Below, one piece after another: positions 49,935 to 58,348 of a stretch of 64,000 nt of DNA. The stretch is from Ga0077527 sp021300125 (GTDB taxonomy: Bacteria; Pseudomonadota; Gammaproteobacteria; Burkholderiales; SG8-41), in contig JBKDUF010000015.1 in the NCBI GenBank assembly GCA_046339595.1, positions 28,362 to 92,361 on the forward strand, written 5' to 3'. Positions within the stretch are counted from its first letter, which is position 1. Each line of letters opens with the position of its first letter. A program made the position numbers and the translations under genes. A model generated the notes under the pieces. That model searched no databases. It was not told where the DNA came from and saw nothing but the letters and a program-made list of their open reading frames with translations.

Positions 49935-51137
49935 TCAGTCCGGCAGCCGCGTCACACCATCCGCGGCCAGCGCGCGGATGTCTTCGTCGCTGTACCCCGC
50001 CGCGCGCAGCACCCCGGGCCCGTTTTCACCCAGCCGCGGCGTCGGACGCTGCGGTGAAGGGGGCGTGCGCGACCACTGCGTTGCTGCCGCAGTGGTGCGC
50101 AGGCCACCCTCGCTCGGATGCCGCTCACTTCGGATGAAACCGCTGGCATTGAGGTGGGGATCATCGATCACCGCGTCAATCGAGTTCATCGGCGCGCAGG
50201 GAATGTCGGCTTCAGCCAGGGCCTGCAGCCATTCTCCGGTGCTGCGCTTGAGCATCTCGCCTGCAACGAAGGCATTGGCCTCGGCAATGCGGGCCGAGCG
50301 GTTCTCGTGGCTGTTGAAGCGCGGATCGTCGCGGAACAGGTCCTCGCGGCCAATCAGCCGGAAAAACGCCTCCCACTGCTTGTCGTTGTACATGAGCACG
50401 CAGACATAGCTGTCACGGGTGCGGAAGGGGCGGCGCTCCGGCGCAAGCACGCGGGCATAACCGGGGCCGCCCAGCGGCGGCTCGAAGCCACGTCCGGCAA
50501 AATGATCGCCAAGGATCATCTGGCTCATGCATTCGAACATCGGCACTTCGACAGCCTGGCCCTTCCCGCTTTTTTCGCGTTCGTAAAGTGCGGTGGTGAC
50601 GGCATAGGCCGCATGCAGGCCGACGATGCGGTCGGCCAGCGTGGCCGGTATGTAGCGCGGTTCGGCAGCCCCGGACTGCTGCAGCAGCCAGGGTAGGCCG
50701 GTCATGCCCTGAATCAGGTCGTCATAGGCAGGACGCGCGGCATAAGGGCCTGTTTGGCCGTAACCGTAGGCCCCGACATAGATGATGCGGGGGTTGGCAG
50801 CGGCGACATCGCCATAGCCGAGCCGCAGGCGCTGCATCGCCTGCGGCCGGATGTTGTAAATCAGAACATCGGCTTTTGCCGCGATGCGCAGAAGCGCGTC
50901 CCGGCCGGCATTTTTCTTGAGATCAAGCACCACGCTTTTCTTGTTGCGGTTCAGGTGCATGAACATGTGGCCCATGCCCCGGTTGCGCATCGGCCCGACG
51001 TGACGCACATTGTCACCGCCCGGCGCCTCGACCTTGATCACCTCGGCGCCAAGGTCGCCGAGGATCTGGGTCGCATAGGGGCCCATCACCACTGTGGTCA
51101 GGTCGACCACGGTGACCCCGGCAAGCGGTCCGGCCAT
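49935..51137 (-). CDS. CaiB/BaiF-family (class III) CoA-transferase
   Basis: A 400-residue CoA-transferase moving CoA between acyl-CoA and a free acid through an Asp anhydride; the Asp is in RPAYDDLIQGMTGL near residue 160. The opening GPLAGVTVVDLTTVVMGPYA and the segments HLNRNKKSVVLDLKK and GLHAAYAVTTALYERE are typical. MAGPLAG is chosen as the start; an upstream extension would run into the aldolase gene. Separated by 4 bases from both neighbours, so one operon. Confidence 0.94.
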   Translation of the reverse strand: MAGPLAGVTVVDLTTVVMGPYATQILGDLGAEVIKVEAPGGDNVRHVGPMRNRGMGHMFMHLNRNKKSVVLDLKKNAGRDALLRIAAKADVLIYNIRPQAMQRLRLGYGDVAAANPRIIYVGAYGYGQTGPYAARPAYDDLIQGMTGLPWLLQQSGAAEPRYIPATLADRIVGLHAAYAVTTALYEREKSGKGQAVEVPMFECMSQMILGDHFAGRGFEPPLGGPGYARVLAPERRPFRTRDSYVCVLMYNDKQWEAFFRLIGREDLFRDDPRFNSHENRSARIAEANAFVAGEMLKRSTGEWLQALAEADIPCAPMNSIDAVIDDPHLNASGFIRSERHPSEGGLRTTAAATQWSRTPPSPQRPTPRLGENGPGVLRAAGYSDEDIRALAADGVTRLPD

Positions 51138-51141
51138 CCGG

Positions 51142-51837
51142 TCAGCGGCGAAGGTTTTTCGGAAATGTACAGCCCTTGGCGCGCAGGGCCTCGTCCACCC
51201 AGGCACGGTCGAGTTTCCTGCCGCCGCGGATGGCCTTGAGCATGTCGGACTCCTTCTTCTCCTGCTGCTTGGCGAGCTTCAGGGTTTCTTCGATCATGTC
51301 CCGCGGAATAGCCACCAGTCCGTCATCGTCGCCTACGATGATGTCGCCGGGGTTGACCACGGCTTCGCCGATCACCACCGGCACATTCATTTCACCCGGG
51401 CCGTTTTTGTAGGGGCCGCGATGGGTAATGCCGCGTGCATACACCGGAAAATTCGACTGTGCCAGCGCATCGGCGTCGCGGATCGCACCGTCGATGACCA
51501 TGCCTGCGGCCCCATTGCGCTCGGCGATGGCTGACATGATCTCGCCGATGATGGCCTGGGTGCAGATGCCGCCGGCATCAACCACGATGACATCGCCGGG
51601 GCGGCAGATGTCGATGGCCTTGTGCACCATGAGGTTATCCCCGGGCCCGACCTTGACCGTCAGCGCGGTACCGACCATGCGGCCACCGCTGTGGCAGGGG
51701 AAAAGTTCCGGCCCGATGGCATGAAGCCGGTTCATGTTGTCACTCAGATGCGCGGTCGCGGTCTTGCGCAAGGTGGCAATGATCTTGGCTGAAGGTTGCG
51801 GAGCGAAAGGCAGGATGCGGAAGCCGACGGGAGCCAT
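51142..51837 (-). CDS. RraA-like/HMG-CHA aldolase-family protein
   Basis: A 231-residue protein of the RraA-like fold, to which class II 4-hydroxy-4-methyl-2-oxoglutarate/4-carboxy-4-hydroxy-2-oxoadipate aldolases and oxaloacetate decarboxylases belong. The metal and substrate segment MVIDGAIRDADALAQ has the G-x-x-R-D residues; GPGDNLMVHKAIDICRPGDV is the adjoining glycine-rich part. First gene of an operon with a CoA-transferase and acyl-CoA dehydrogenase, suggesting cleavage of a 2-oxo acid in a dedicated carboxylic-acid pathway, substrate unknown. Divergent from surE (180-base spacer). Confidence 0.88.
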   Translation of the reverse strand: MAPVGFRILPFAPQPSAKIIATLRKTATAHLSDNMNRLHAIGPELFPCHSGGRMVGTALTVKVGPGDNLMVHKAIDICRPGDVIVVDAGGICTQAIIGEIMSAIAERNGAAGMVIDGAIRDADALAQSNFPVYARGITHRGPYKNGPGEMNVPVVIGEAVVNPGDIIVGDDDGLVAIPRDMIEETLKLAKQQEKKESDMLKAIRGGRKLDRAWVDEALRAKGCTFPKNLRR

Positions 51838-52017
51838 GGTGAAAAGTCCTGTGTTGAAAAGGCCTTAATCCTAGCATCGCTGCCGGTCCGCCAGCACCTG
51901 CATGGTAAAATGACAGTGTTTGCGATGCCGGGAAAGACCTGCGGTCCGGCATCGCAAGCCGCCCCTGGCGGCACTTGAGCGAACACAGAAACCACAATCC
52001 ACTGATCCCGGCAACGC

Positions 52018-52773
52018 GTGCGCATCCTGCTCAGCAACGATGACGGCTATTTCGCCCCCGGGCTTGCCGCGCTCGAGCGGGCACTGTCGCCCCTGGGCAC
52101 CGTCACCGTGGTGGCACCCGAGCGCGACCGCAGCGGCGCCAGCAACTCGCTCACCCTCGATCGCCCGCTCTCTGTCCGGCGTGCCGCCAACGGCTATTTC
52201 GATGTCCTCGGCACGCCGACCGACTGCGTGCACCTTGCGGTCACCGGACTGCTGGAAGTCCTGCCGGACATCGTGGTCTCCGGCATCAACGACGGCGCCA
52301 ATATGGGTGATGACACCATTTATTCCGGCACCGTCGCTGCAGCAACCGAGGGCTTCCTGCTCGGTATCCCCTCGCTGGCGGTGTCGCTGGTTGCCGGAGA
52401 AGGGGCGCATTTCGACACCGCGGGCCGCGTTGCGGCCGACCTCGTTGCGCGTTTCGCGCGCGAGCGTTTCTCCGAACCGGTGCTGCTCAACGTCAACGTG
52501 CCGGATCTGCCCCACGAGCAGGTATGCGGCCAGCGGGTGACTCGCCTCGGCAAGCGCCACAAGGCCGAGCCAGTGGTGAAATCGAGCAATCCGCGCGGCC
52601 AGACCGTGTATTGGGTGGGTGCGGCAGGCCAGGCACAGGATGCCGGAGAAGGCACCGATTTCCATGCCGCCGCCAACGGCTGGGTATCACTGACGCCACT
52701 GCAGATGGATCTCACCCGTTTCTCGCAAATGGATCGCATCCAGCGCTGGCTCGGGGCGGCGCAGACAAAATGA
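52018..52773 (+). CDS. surE: SurE 5'/3'-nucleotidase
   Basis: A metal-dependent nucleoside monophosphatase of 251 aa. MRILLSNDDGYFAPG holds metal ligands Asp8 and Asp9; VSGINDGANMGDDTIYSGTV is the second conserved block. The start is GTG at 52018, fixed by the family's N-terminus. Its stop overlaps the pcm ATG as ATGA. First gene of the conserved stationary-phase survival run surE-pcm-nlpD. Confidence 0.97.
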   Translation: MRILLSNDDGYFAPGLAALERALSPLGTVTVVAPERDRSGASNSLTLDRPLSVRRAANGYFDVLGTPTDCVHLAVTGLLEVLPDIVVSGINDGANMGDDTIYSGTVAAATEGFLLGIPSLAVSLVAGEGAHFDTAGRVAADLVARFARERFSEPVLLNVNVPDLPHEQVCGQRVTRLGKRHKAEPVVKSSNPRGQTVYWVGAAGQAQDAGEGTDFHAAANGWVSLTPLQMDLTRFSQMDRIQRWLGAAQTK

Positions 52774-53423
52774 ACACCGCCGGCATCGGCATGACCTCCC
52801 AGCGCACGCGCATGCGCATGATTGAGCGCCTGCGCGGCGAGGGCATCCTTGACGAAGTCATCCTGGCAGCGATGGGCGAGGTGCCGCGGCATATTTTTGT
52901 CGATGAAGCCCTGGCAAGCCGCGCCTACGAGGACATGGCGCTGCCGCTCGGTTTCGGGCAGACCATCTCCAGCCCCTACACCGTGGCACGCATGCTTGAG
53001 TTGCTGCGCGAGGGTGCGACTTTGGTGCGGGTGCTCGAGATCGGCACTGGCTGCGGCTATCAGGCAGCGGTACTCTCGCGACTGGCCAAAGAAGTGTATT
53101 CCCTGGAGCGGCTGGCGCCGCTGCTGACCAAGGCGCGCCGCCATCTGCGCGAGGCCCGCGCGCACAATGTGCGCGTGCGTACTGCTGATGGCCAGCATGG
53201 CTGGGCCGAGCACGCGCCCTATGACGGCATCGTTGTCGCCGCGGCGGCAACGCATGTCCCCGAAGCACTGCTGGAACAGCTGGCTTTGGGTGGTAAGATC
53301 ATCATTCCATTCATGCACCAGGGCAGGCAGTCCCTTCATGTCATCGAACGCACTGCACAGGGTTATGTCGATCGCAAGGTGGAAGATGCCCGTTTCGTGC
53401 CGCTGCTGCCCGGGCTGGGCTGA
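52770..53423 (+). CDS. pcm: protein-L-isoaspartate O-methyltransferase
   Basis: A 217-residue SAM-dependent repair enzyme that methylates isoaspartyl residues in aged proteins. SAM-binding motif I is RVLEIGTGCGYQAAVLSRL near residue 90; the isoAsp-recognition segment LPLGFGQTISSPYTVARM precedes it. ATGA overlap with surE gives translational coupling. The 3' end overlaps the probable nlpD start. Confidence 0.97.
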   Translation: MNTAGIGMTSQRTRMRMIERLRGEGILDEVILAAMGEVPRHIFVDEALASRAYEDMALPLGFGQTISSPYTVARMLELLREGATLVRVLEIGTGCGYQAAVLSRLAKEVYSLERLAPLLTKARRHLREARAHNVRVRTADGQHGWAEHAPYDGIVVAAAATHVPEALLEQLALGGKIIIPFMHQGRQSLHVIERTAQGYVDRKVEDARFVPLLPGLG

Positions 53424-54369
53424 TATCCGGGCGGGGCTTCCAGCTGCCACCCTCGCGCTGCTCGTGCTCGGCGGTTGCGCCGCGCCCAAGCCCGCCCCCG
53501 TGATCGACCGCCTGCCGCAAGTACCTGCAGCCAAGCCTGCAGCCAAGCCGCCTGCAGCGGCTGCCGTGAAACCCGGTGTCCCACAAGCCGACCAGCCGCG
53601 CGCTGAAACCTACACGGTACGCGCCGGAGACACCCTGTTCTCCATTTCGCTAGAGTTCGGTTTCGATTACAGGGAAGTTGCAGCCTGGAACAACCTCAAC
53701 GATCCATCCCGCATCTTCGTCGGCCAGGTCCTGCGCATGACACCGCCGCGTGCGGTAGCCACGGCGCCGCTGCGCAGCCCCGGCGGCAGCATCGACAGCC
53801 AGGCGCTCGATGCCGCCGGCAAGCCGCCCGCCTCAGCAAGCGGTGCACGCGGCGAACCGCGCGGGCTGCGTGTGCCCTACAGTGACCAGGCCTTCGCGCA
53901 GATGTCAGGACTCAAACCCGAGCCCGCATCAGTGGCCAAAGCGGACGCCAAGCCGGAACCGAAACCGCCTGCGGCCGAGGCCAAGGCCATACCGCCCGGT
54001 GATGAAGTGGACTGGATGTGGCCGACCACCGGCAAGTTGATTGCCACCTTCAATGACAGCACCAGCAAAGGCATCGGAATTGCCGGCAAGGCCGGACAGC
54101 CCGTGCTTGCCGCGGGCCCCGGCCTGGTCATTTTCAGCGGCACCGGTATACGCGGCCTGGGCCGCCTCATTGTGATCAAGCACAATGAGCGCTTTCTCAG
54201 CGTTTACGCTCACAACCGCGAGTTGCTGGTGAAGGAAGGGCAGAACGTTACCCGCGGGCAACGCATCGCCGAAATGGGCGACAGTGATACCGATCAGGTC
54301 AAACTCCATTTCGAGATCCGCCGCTTGGGCAGGCCGGTCGATCCGATCAGCCTGCTGCCCCCAGGCTGA
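53386..54369 (+). CDS. nlpD: NlpD/LytM-type lipoprotein, peptidoglycan amidase activator
   Basis: An outer-membrane lipoprotein predicted to activate cell-division amidases. The lipobox LVLGGC, with lipidated Cys31 if ATG 53386 is the start, is followed by a Pro/Ala-rich linker, a LysM domain (AETYTVRAGDTLFSISLEFG), another low-complexity linker, and a C-terminal M23/LytM domain. The latter lacks the first metal-binding His motif and keeps only QVKLHFEIRR, so it is non-catalytic like E. coli NlpD. The start is uncertain: ATG 53386 with aaggtgg upstream overlaps pcm by 38 bases. Otherwise only a non-standard ATC (53425) directly after the pcm stop gives a compact signal peptide. No rpoS follows. 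Confidence 0.88.
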   Translation: MPVSCRCCPGWADIRAGLPAATLALLVLGGCAAPKPAPVIDRLPQVPAAKPAAKPPAAAAVKPGVPQADQPRAETYTVRAGDTLFSISLEFGFDYREVAAWNNLNDPSRIFVGQVLRMTPPRAVATAPLRSPGGSIDSQALDAAGKPPASASGARGEPRGLRVPYSDQAFAQMSGLKPEPASVAKADAKPEPKPPAAEAKAIPPGDEVDWMWPTTGKLIATFNDSTSKGIGIAGKAGQPVLAAGPGLVIFSGTGIRGLGRLIVIKHNERFLSVYAHNRELLVKEGQNVTRGQRIAEMGDSDTDQVKLHFEIRRLGRPVDPISLLPPG

Positions 54370-54375
54370 TCTTCT

Positions 54376-54395
54376 CAACTCATTGTTTTAATATA
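54376..54395 (-). repeat. AT-rich 20-bp motif, copy between nlpD and tgpA
   Basis: On the minus strand TATATTAAAACAATGAGTTG, lying exactly between the nlpD stop and the tgpA stop (TAA at 54398-54396) in a convergent junction. Retains the core ATTAAAACAATGA. Confidence 0.85.
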
Positions 54396-56360
54396 TTATT
54401 TTCTGATCTGCTGGCGCAGCCGCTGCAATGCCTGCAGGCTGCGATCGCCGCCGTATCGGATGGCTACATACTGCGATGTCACCCGTCTCAGCCAGTCGGC
54501 AAGGTCGGGGCGCAACGCCGCCGCCCTTTCGGCAAAGGCAGCCGGACCCTCGGCGGGGCCGGCCACCACGCCCAGACGGGCCAGCCTGCGGCGGAAGCGG
54601 TCGTAGAGCGCGCGCGCCGCATCGACGCGTCCCGGTCGCAGCTCCCTCAGCACCAGCAAGGCGCCCACGAGGAGGGCAAGGCCGGCAGTTGTCACCAGCA
54701 GTGCGGCCAGCGCCTGCCAGGTGGCATCGCTGAAGCCCAGTCTGGACAGGAAACGTCGCTGACGATCGGGGTTGTAGCCGAGTACCCATTGGTTCCAGGT
54801 GTACGTAATCAAATCCAAGGTCAGGCGCAGCCGCTGAAGGGCGGCATAGTCGCCACGCACGAAGATCGGCAGCGGGTCCGTGCTCGGCAGGGCTGAAGCA
54901 ATGCCGCGCTCGACCCGGGCCGGAGAAACTGCAGCGGTCGGATCGACCCGCACCCAGCCTGCATCCTTCACCCATACCTCGGCCCAGGCGTGGGCATCCG
55001 CCTGCCGTATCAGGACATATTCGCCGACTGGGTTGATCTGCCCGCCCTGGTAACCGGTAACCACGCGGGCAGGGATACCCGCGGCCCGCATCAGCACGGT
55101 GAATGCGGAAGAGTAGTGTTCACAGAAGCCGCGGCGGATGTCGAAGAGGAATTCGTCCACCGCGTGCTGGCCCAGCAACGGAGGAGTCAGCGTGTAGACA
55201 TAGTTTTCATTGCGGAACGCCTGCAGCACAGCGGCCACCAGCTGTCGATCGTCGCTGTAGCGACGGCGCAGTTCCGACGCCAGCCGCATCGTGCGCGGGT
55301 GATAGCCCGCAGGCAGCTGGAGGGCTCGCTGCAGCAATGCAGGACTGTCGTCGCCGCCGTAGGCGGGCTGCAGGCGCGAGCTCATGTCGTAGCGCATGCG
55401 GGCGAGCACCGGTGTCGGGCTGAGCAGCTGCATGTCCCGGGTGAGATAGGAACGCGGCGGGCGCAGGGTCGGCATTTCCAGCGCGAACAGCCATCGCTTG
55501 TTGTGCGGCTCCAGTGTCACCGTGTAATCGATGGTGGGCCCTTCGCTTTCCGGTACCTCGTTGAGATTGGAAACGAAACGCGGTGCGGTCCAAGTCTGGC
55601 CATCGTAATCCCAAAGCACCGGGCCGCGCCAGTACATGGCCGGTGCCTCGGGTATGCGTCCACGGAACTCGGCACGGAAAGCCACGGCATCGGACTGGAT
55701 CAGGCTGTTGAGGCTGCCTGGGCTCATGTTGTCCGAAAGCCCGGTGAGGCCAGCATAGGCATCGTGCGGCAAACCCCAAAGCGGTCCCTGCAACCTGGGG
55801 AAGAGCAGGAAAAGCACCAGCATCAGCGGCAGGGCCTGCAGCAGGAGTGCAGCCGAATGCAGTGCCGGTGGCCGCCAGCCCGGCCAGGCACCCACAAACT
55901 GCAATGAAACCAGCGCCGCCAGCAGCAGCCAGACACAGGCCAGCATGTACAGCCCGGTGAGCAGGGTCTGGGAGTAAAGGAAATTGGTGACCAGCAGGAA
56001 GAAGCCCAGCGTGGCCAGGAGGCTGGCGTCACGCTGGCTGCGGCCCTCCAGCAGCTTCAGGGCGAGCATCACCACCAGTAGTGAGACCCCGGCGTCGCGG
56101 CCCAGCAGTGTGCGGTATTCGAGCAGGATGCCGCCGGCAGCGCCGACCGAGATCAGTGCAAGCAGCCATTTGCCCGGCAGAGGGCGGTTCACGCGTGCCA
56201 GATAAAGCCGCAACAGAACCGTGACGATCACCAGCGCACCCAGCCAGTTGGGCATGCGTTGCAGATGGGCCAGGCTCGCGCAGAGGAAGCACACTGCGAG
56301 CAGCGTTACCTCGCGCCCCAGCAGAGGGCGGGAGTCCAGATCAAGCGGCTTCAGTGCCAT
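54396..56360 (-). CDS. tgpA: TgpA-type membrane transglutaminase
   Basis: An inner-membrane protein of 654 aa with several N-terminal membrane segments (about 20-190), a large periplasmic transglutaminase-like domain, and one more membrane segment near 550 followed by a cytoplasmic DUF4129-like tail. The triad is visible: Cys near 412 in RRGFCEHYSSAF, His near 456 in ADAHAWAEVWV, Asp near 471 in VRVDPTAAV. TgpA is essential in Pseudomonas aeruginosa; its substrate is unknown. The start at 56360 overlaps the DUF58 stop by 20 bases. Last gene of moxR-DUF58-tgpA. Confidence 0.93.
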   Translation of the reverse strand: MALKPLDLDSRPLLGREVTLLAVCFLCASLAHLQRMPNWLGALVIVTVLLRLYLARVNRPLPGKWLLALISVGAAGGILLEYRTLLGRDAGVSLLVVMLALKLLEGRSQRDASLLATLGFFLLVTNFLYSQTLLTGLYMLACVWLLLAALVSLQFVGAWPGWRPPALHSAALLLQALPLMLVLFLLFPRLQGPLWGLPHDAYAGLTGLSDNMSPGSLNSLIQSDAVAFRAEFRGRIPEAPAMYWRGPVLWDYDGQTWTAPRFVSNLNEVPESEGPTIDYTVTLEPHNKRWLFALEMPTLRPPRSYLTRDMQLLSPTPVLARMRYDMSSRLQPAYGGDDSPALLQRALQLPAGYHPRTMRLASELRRRYSDDRQLVAAVLQAFRNENYVYTLTPPLLGQHAVDEFLFDIRRGFCEHYSSAFTVLMRAAGIPARVVTGYQGGQINPVGEYVLIRQADAHAWAEVWVKDAGWVRVDPTAAVSPARVERGIASALPSTDPLPIFVRGDYAALQRLRLTLDLITYTWNQWVLGYNPDRQRRFLSRLGFSDATWQALAALLVTTAGLALLVGALLVLRELRPGRVDAARALYDRFRRRLARLGVVAGPAEGPAAFAERAAALRPDLADWLRRVTSQYVAIRYGGDRSLQALQRLRQQIRK

Positions 56361-57303
56361 GCAGTGCCAGTGCGCGCAGGCAAGCGTCGCGATGGGAAGG
56401 GCCCACCGCAGGAGAAACTGCCAGACCGGGCAGGCGCAAGCCGTAGGGCAAGGCGCCACGGTCTGCCTCGAGCACCCAGTGTGTGAGATGGCTCAGCCGT
56501 GACTCGATATCAAGGCCTGGCGGCAACAGACTCCAGTCCAGCCAGAGCTCTGCCGGCGCTCGACCCGCGAACTGCTTGGTCAGCAGGCTGTCATCACGCG
56601 CCATTGCCTTCCAAGCCATGTGTCGGGGCGGATCGCCGGGACGGTACTGGCGAAGGCCTGCGAATTCCTCCTGGCCGAAGCCATGCTCGCCGCCTTCACC
56701 ATCGCCGGCGGATACGGCGGGCAGGGGCAAACCGGGTGTGGCAGGCGCCGGATAGACCAGGCAGCGCATGACCGGCTGCGCATACGACCACGCCCGGAAC
56801 AGCCCGGTCGGAAACCGGGTGAACAGCGTGAGCCGACCCGGCTGCAGCCAGCCGCGGCTGGTCGCGGAAATCTCGACCACGGCAACGGCACTGCCTTCGG
56901 CCGGCACATCAATATAGTCGGCATGTGCCTGGTCGGCGCTGACGGCAAGGGCATGGCGTGAAGCGAGGGTGGGATTTTCCAGACGCAGGCTGAAGCGTGC
57001 CATGCCTCCGGCGAACACCGGTTCGCAACGGCCGGCCGAAATTCGCAAACGCGCAAGATTGCGGAAGGTGTGCAGCATCGCCTGTATCGCGGCGGCGGCA
57101 AGCAGGAAGGCGAGCACGAAACCGAGCGCGAGATCGTAGTTGGTCGAACCGACCAGGATCAGCAGCACCACCAGCGCGAGCAGCATTCCCTGCGCTGTGG
57201 GCAGGATGAATACGCGACGCTGCGACAGCACGATGGTGCCGGTTTCGGGGCCGCGCCACTGGAACAGCCAGCCGAGTGCCTTACGCTGCAATGCGCGCAG
57301 CAT
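56341..57303 (-). CDS. DUF58 domain protein
   Basis: A 320-residue protein with two membrane segments near the N-terminus (PTAQGMLLALVVLLILVGST and the next hydrophobic stretch) and a C-terminal vWA-like DUF58 domain carrying the signature EEFAGLRQYRPGDPPRHMAW. It always accompanies MoxR ATPases. The ATG at 57303 is 7 bases after the moxR stop. Thought to act in assembly or activation of a membrane complex; the precise role is unknown. Confidence 0.93.
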   Translation of the reverse strand: MLRALQRKALGWLFQWRGPETGTIVLSQRRVFILPTAQGMLLALVVLLILVGSTNYDLALGFVLAFLLAAAAIQAMLHTFRNLARLRISAGRCEPVFAGGMARFSLRLENPTLASRHALAVSADQAHADYIDVPAEGSAVAVVEISATSRGWLQPGRLTLFTRFPTGLFRAWSYAQPVMRCLVYPAPATPGLPLPAVSAGDGEGGEHGFGQEEFAGLRQYRPGDPPRHMAWKAMARDDSLLTKQFAGRAPAELWLDWSLLPPGLDIESRLSHLTHWVLEADRGALPYGLRLPGLAVSPAVGPSHRDACLRALALHGTEAA

Positions 57304-57310
57304 CGCCTGC

Positions 57311-58222
57311 TCAGGGAATCGCGACCTGCAGCAGCAGTTCCGCTGGCGAAGCCTGCGAAGACTGCCTGAGGCCAGGCGCAAGCCGGTGCGTGACCACTGC
57401 GGGCAGTACTGCCTGGACATCCTCCGGCAGCACATGATCGCGCCCGTCCATGTAAGCCCAGGCACGGGCACCATGCAGCAGGGAAAGCCCGGCCCGCGGC
57501 GACAGGCCATGCACAAATTCAGGGCAAACCCGCGATTGCCGCAGCAATGCCTGAATGTAGTCGAGAAGGGCCGGTTCGGCGCGTATTGATTCCACTGCCT
57601 GCTGCAGTCTGAGCAGGGCCTCGCTATCGAGTTGCGGCTTGAGGTCTCCCAACAGCTTGCGGCGGTCGGTGCCGCTGAGCAGGGCGCGTTCCGCCTCGGC
57701 ATCGGGATAACCCAGTTCGATGCGCATCAGGAAACGGTCCATCTGTGATTCAGGCAGTGGAAAGGTGCCAATCTGGTGAGAGGGATTCTGCGTCGCAATC
57801 ACGAAAAAGGGCTGGGGCAGGGCGCGCGTTTCCCCCTCGGTGGTGACCTGGTTCTCCTCCATCGCCTCGAGAAGCGCGCTCTGGGCGCGTGGGGTCGCGC
57901 GGTTGACTTCGTCAGCCAGCACCACATTGGTGAATACCGGGCCGGGGTGGAAATCGAAGCAACTGGAATCGCGGTTGTAGACAGAAACGCCGAGGATGTC
58001 GGCCGGCAGCAGGTCGCTGGTGAACTGGATGCGCTGGAAGCGCAGTCCGAGTGTGGTTGCAATCGCATGCGCCAGCGTGGTTTTCCCGACGCCGGGCAGG
58101 TCCTCGATCAGCAGATGCCCGCGGGCAAGCAGGCAGGCCAGTGCAAGACGGATCTGCCGGCGCTTGCCGAGGATGATGCCGTCGATCTGTCCGGCAATGG
58201 CGTTGATCAGTGCGTGGCTCAA
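57311..58222 (-). CDS. MoxR-family AAA+ ATPase
   Basis: A cytoplasmic AAA+ chaperone-type ATPase of about 303 aa. Walker A is EDLPGVGKTTLAH, Walker B VVLADEVNRATPRAQ, sensor 1 PFFVIATQNPSHQIGTF, and the lid domain follows. The start is uncertain: TTG 58222 puts the family N-terminus (HALINAIAGQIDGIILGKR) right at the start. An ATG at 58360 adds 46 residues without family character and lies upstream of a TATAAT (minus strand, 58346-58341) that may be the promoter -10. First gene of the operon with DUF58 and tgpA; divergent from the histidine kinase. Confidence 0.9.
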   Translation of the reverse strand: MSHALINAIAGQIDGIILGKRRQIRLALACLLARGHLLIEDLPGVGKTTLAHAIATTLGLRFQRIQFTSDLLPADILGVSVYNRDSSCFDFHPGPVFTNVVLADEVNRATPRAQSALLEAMEENQVTTEGETRALPQPFFVIATQNPSHQIGTFPLPESQMDRFLMRIELGYPDAEAERALLSGTDRRKLLGDLKPQLDSEALLRLQQAVESIRAEPALLDYIQALLRQSRVCPEFVHGLSPRAGLSLLHGARAWAYMDGRDHVLPEDVQAVLPAVVTHRLAPGLRQSSQASPAELLLQVAIP

Positions 58223-58348
58223 TTGGACGGGGCTTTCAATGTAATCAGATCGTGGGTGGTCCGGACCCGGATCGGGACGGGAGATCCGTGCATCCAGAAA
58301 AAGGCTGCCGGGACCGGCGGTTAGACAAGCTAGGGGGCAGATTATAAG

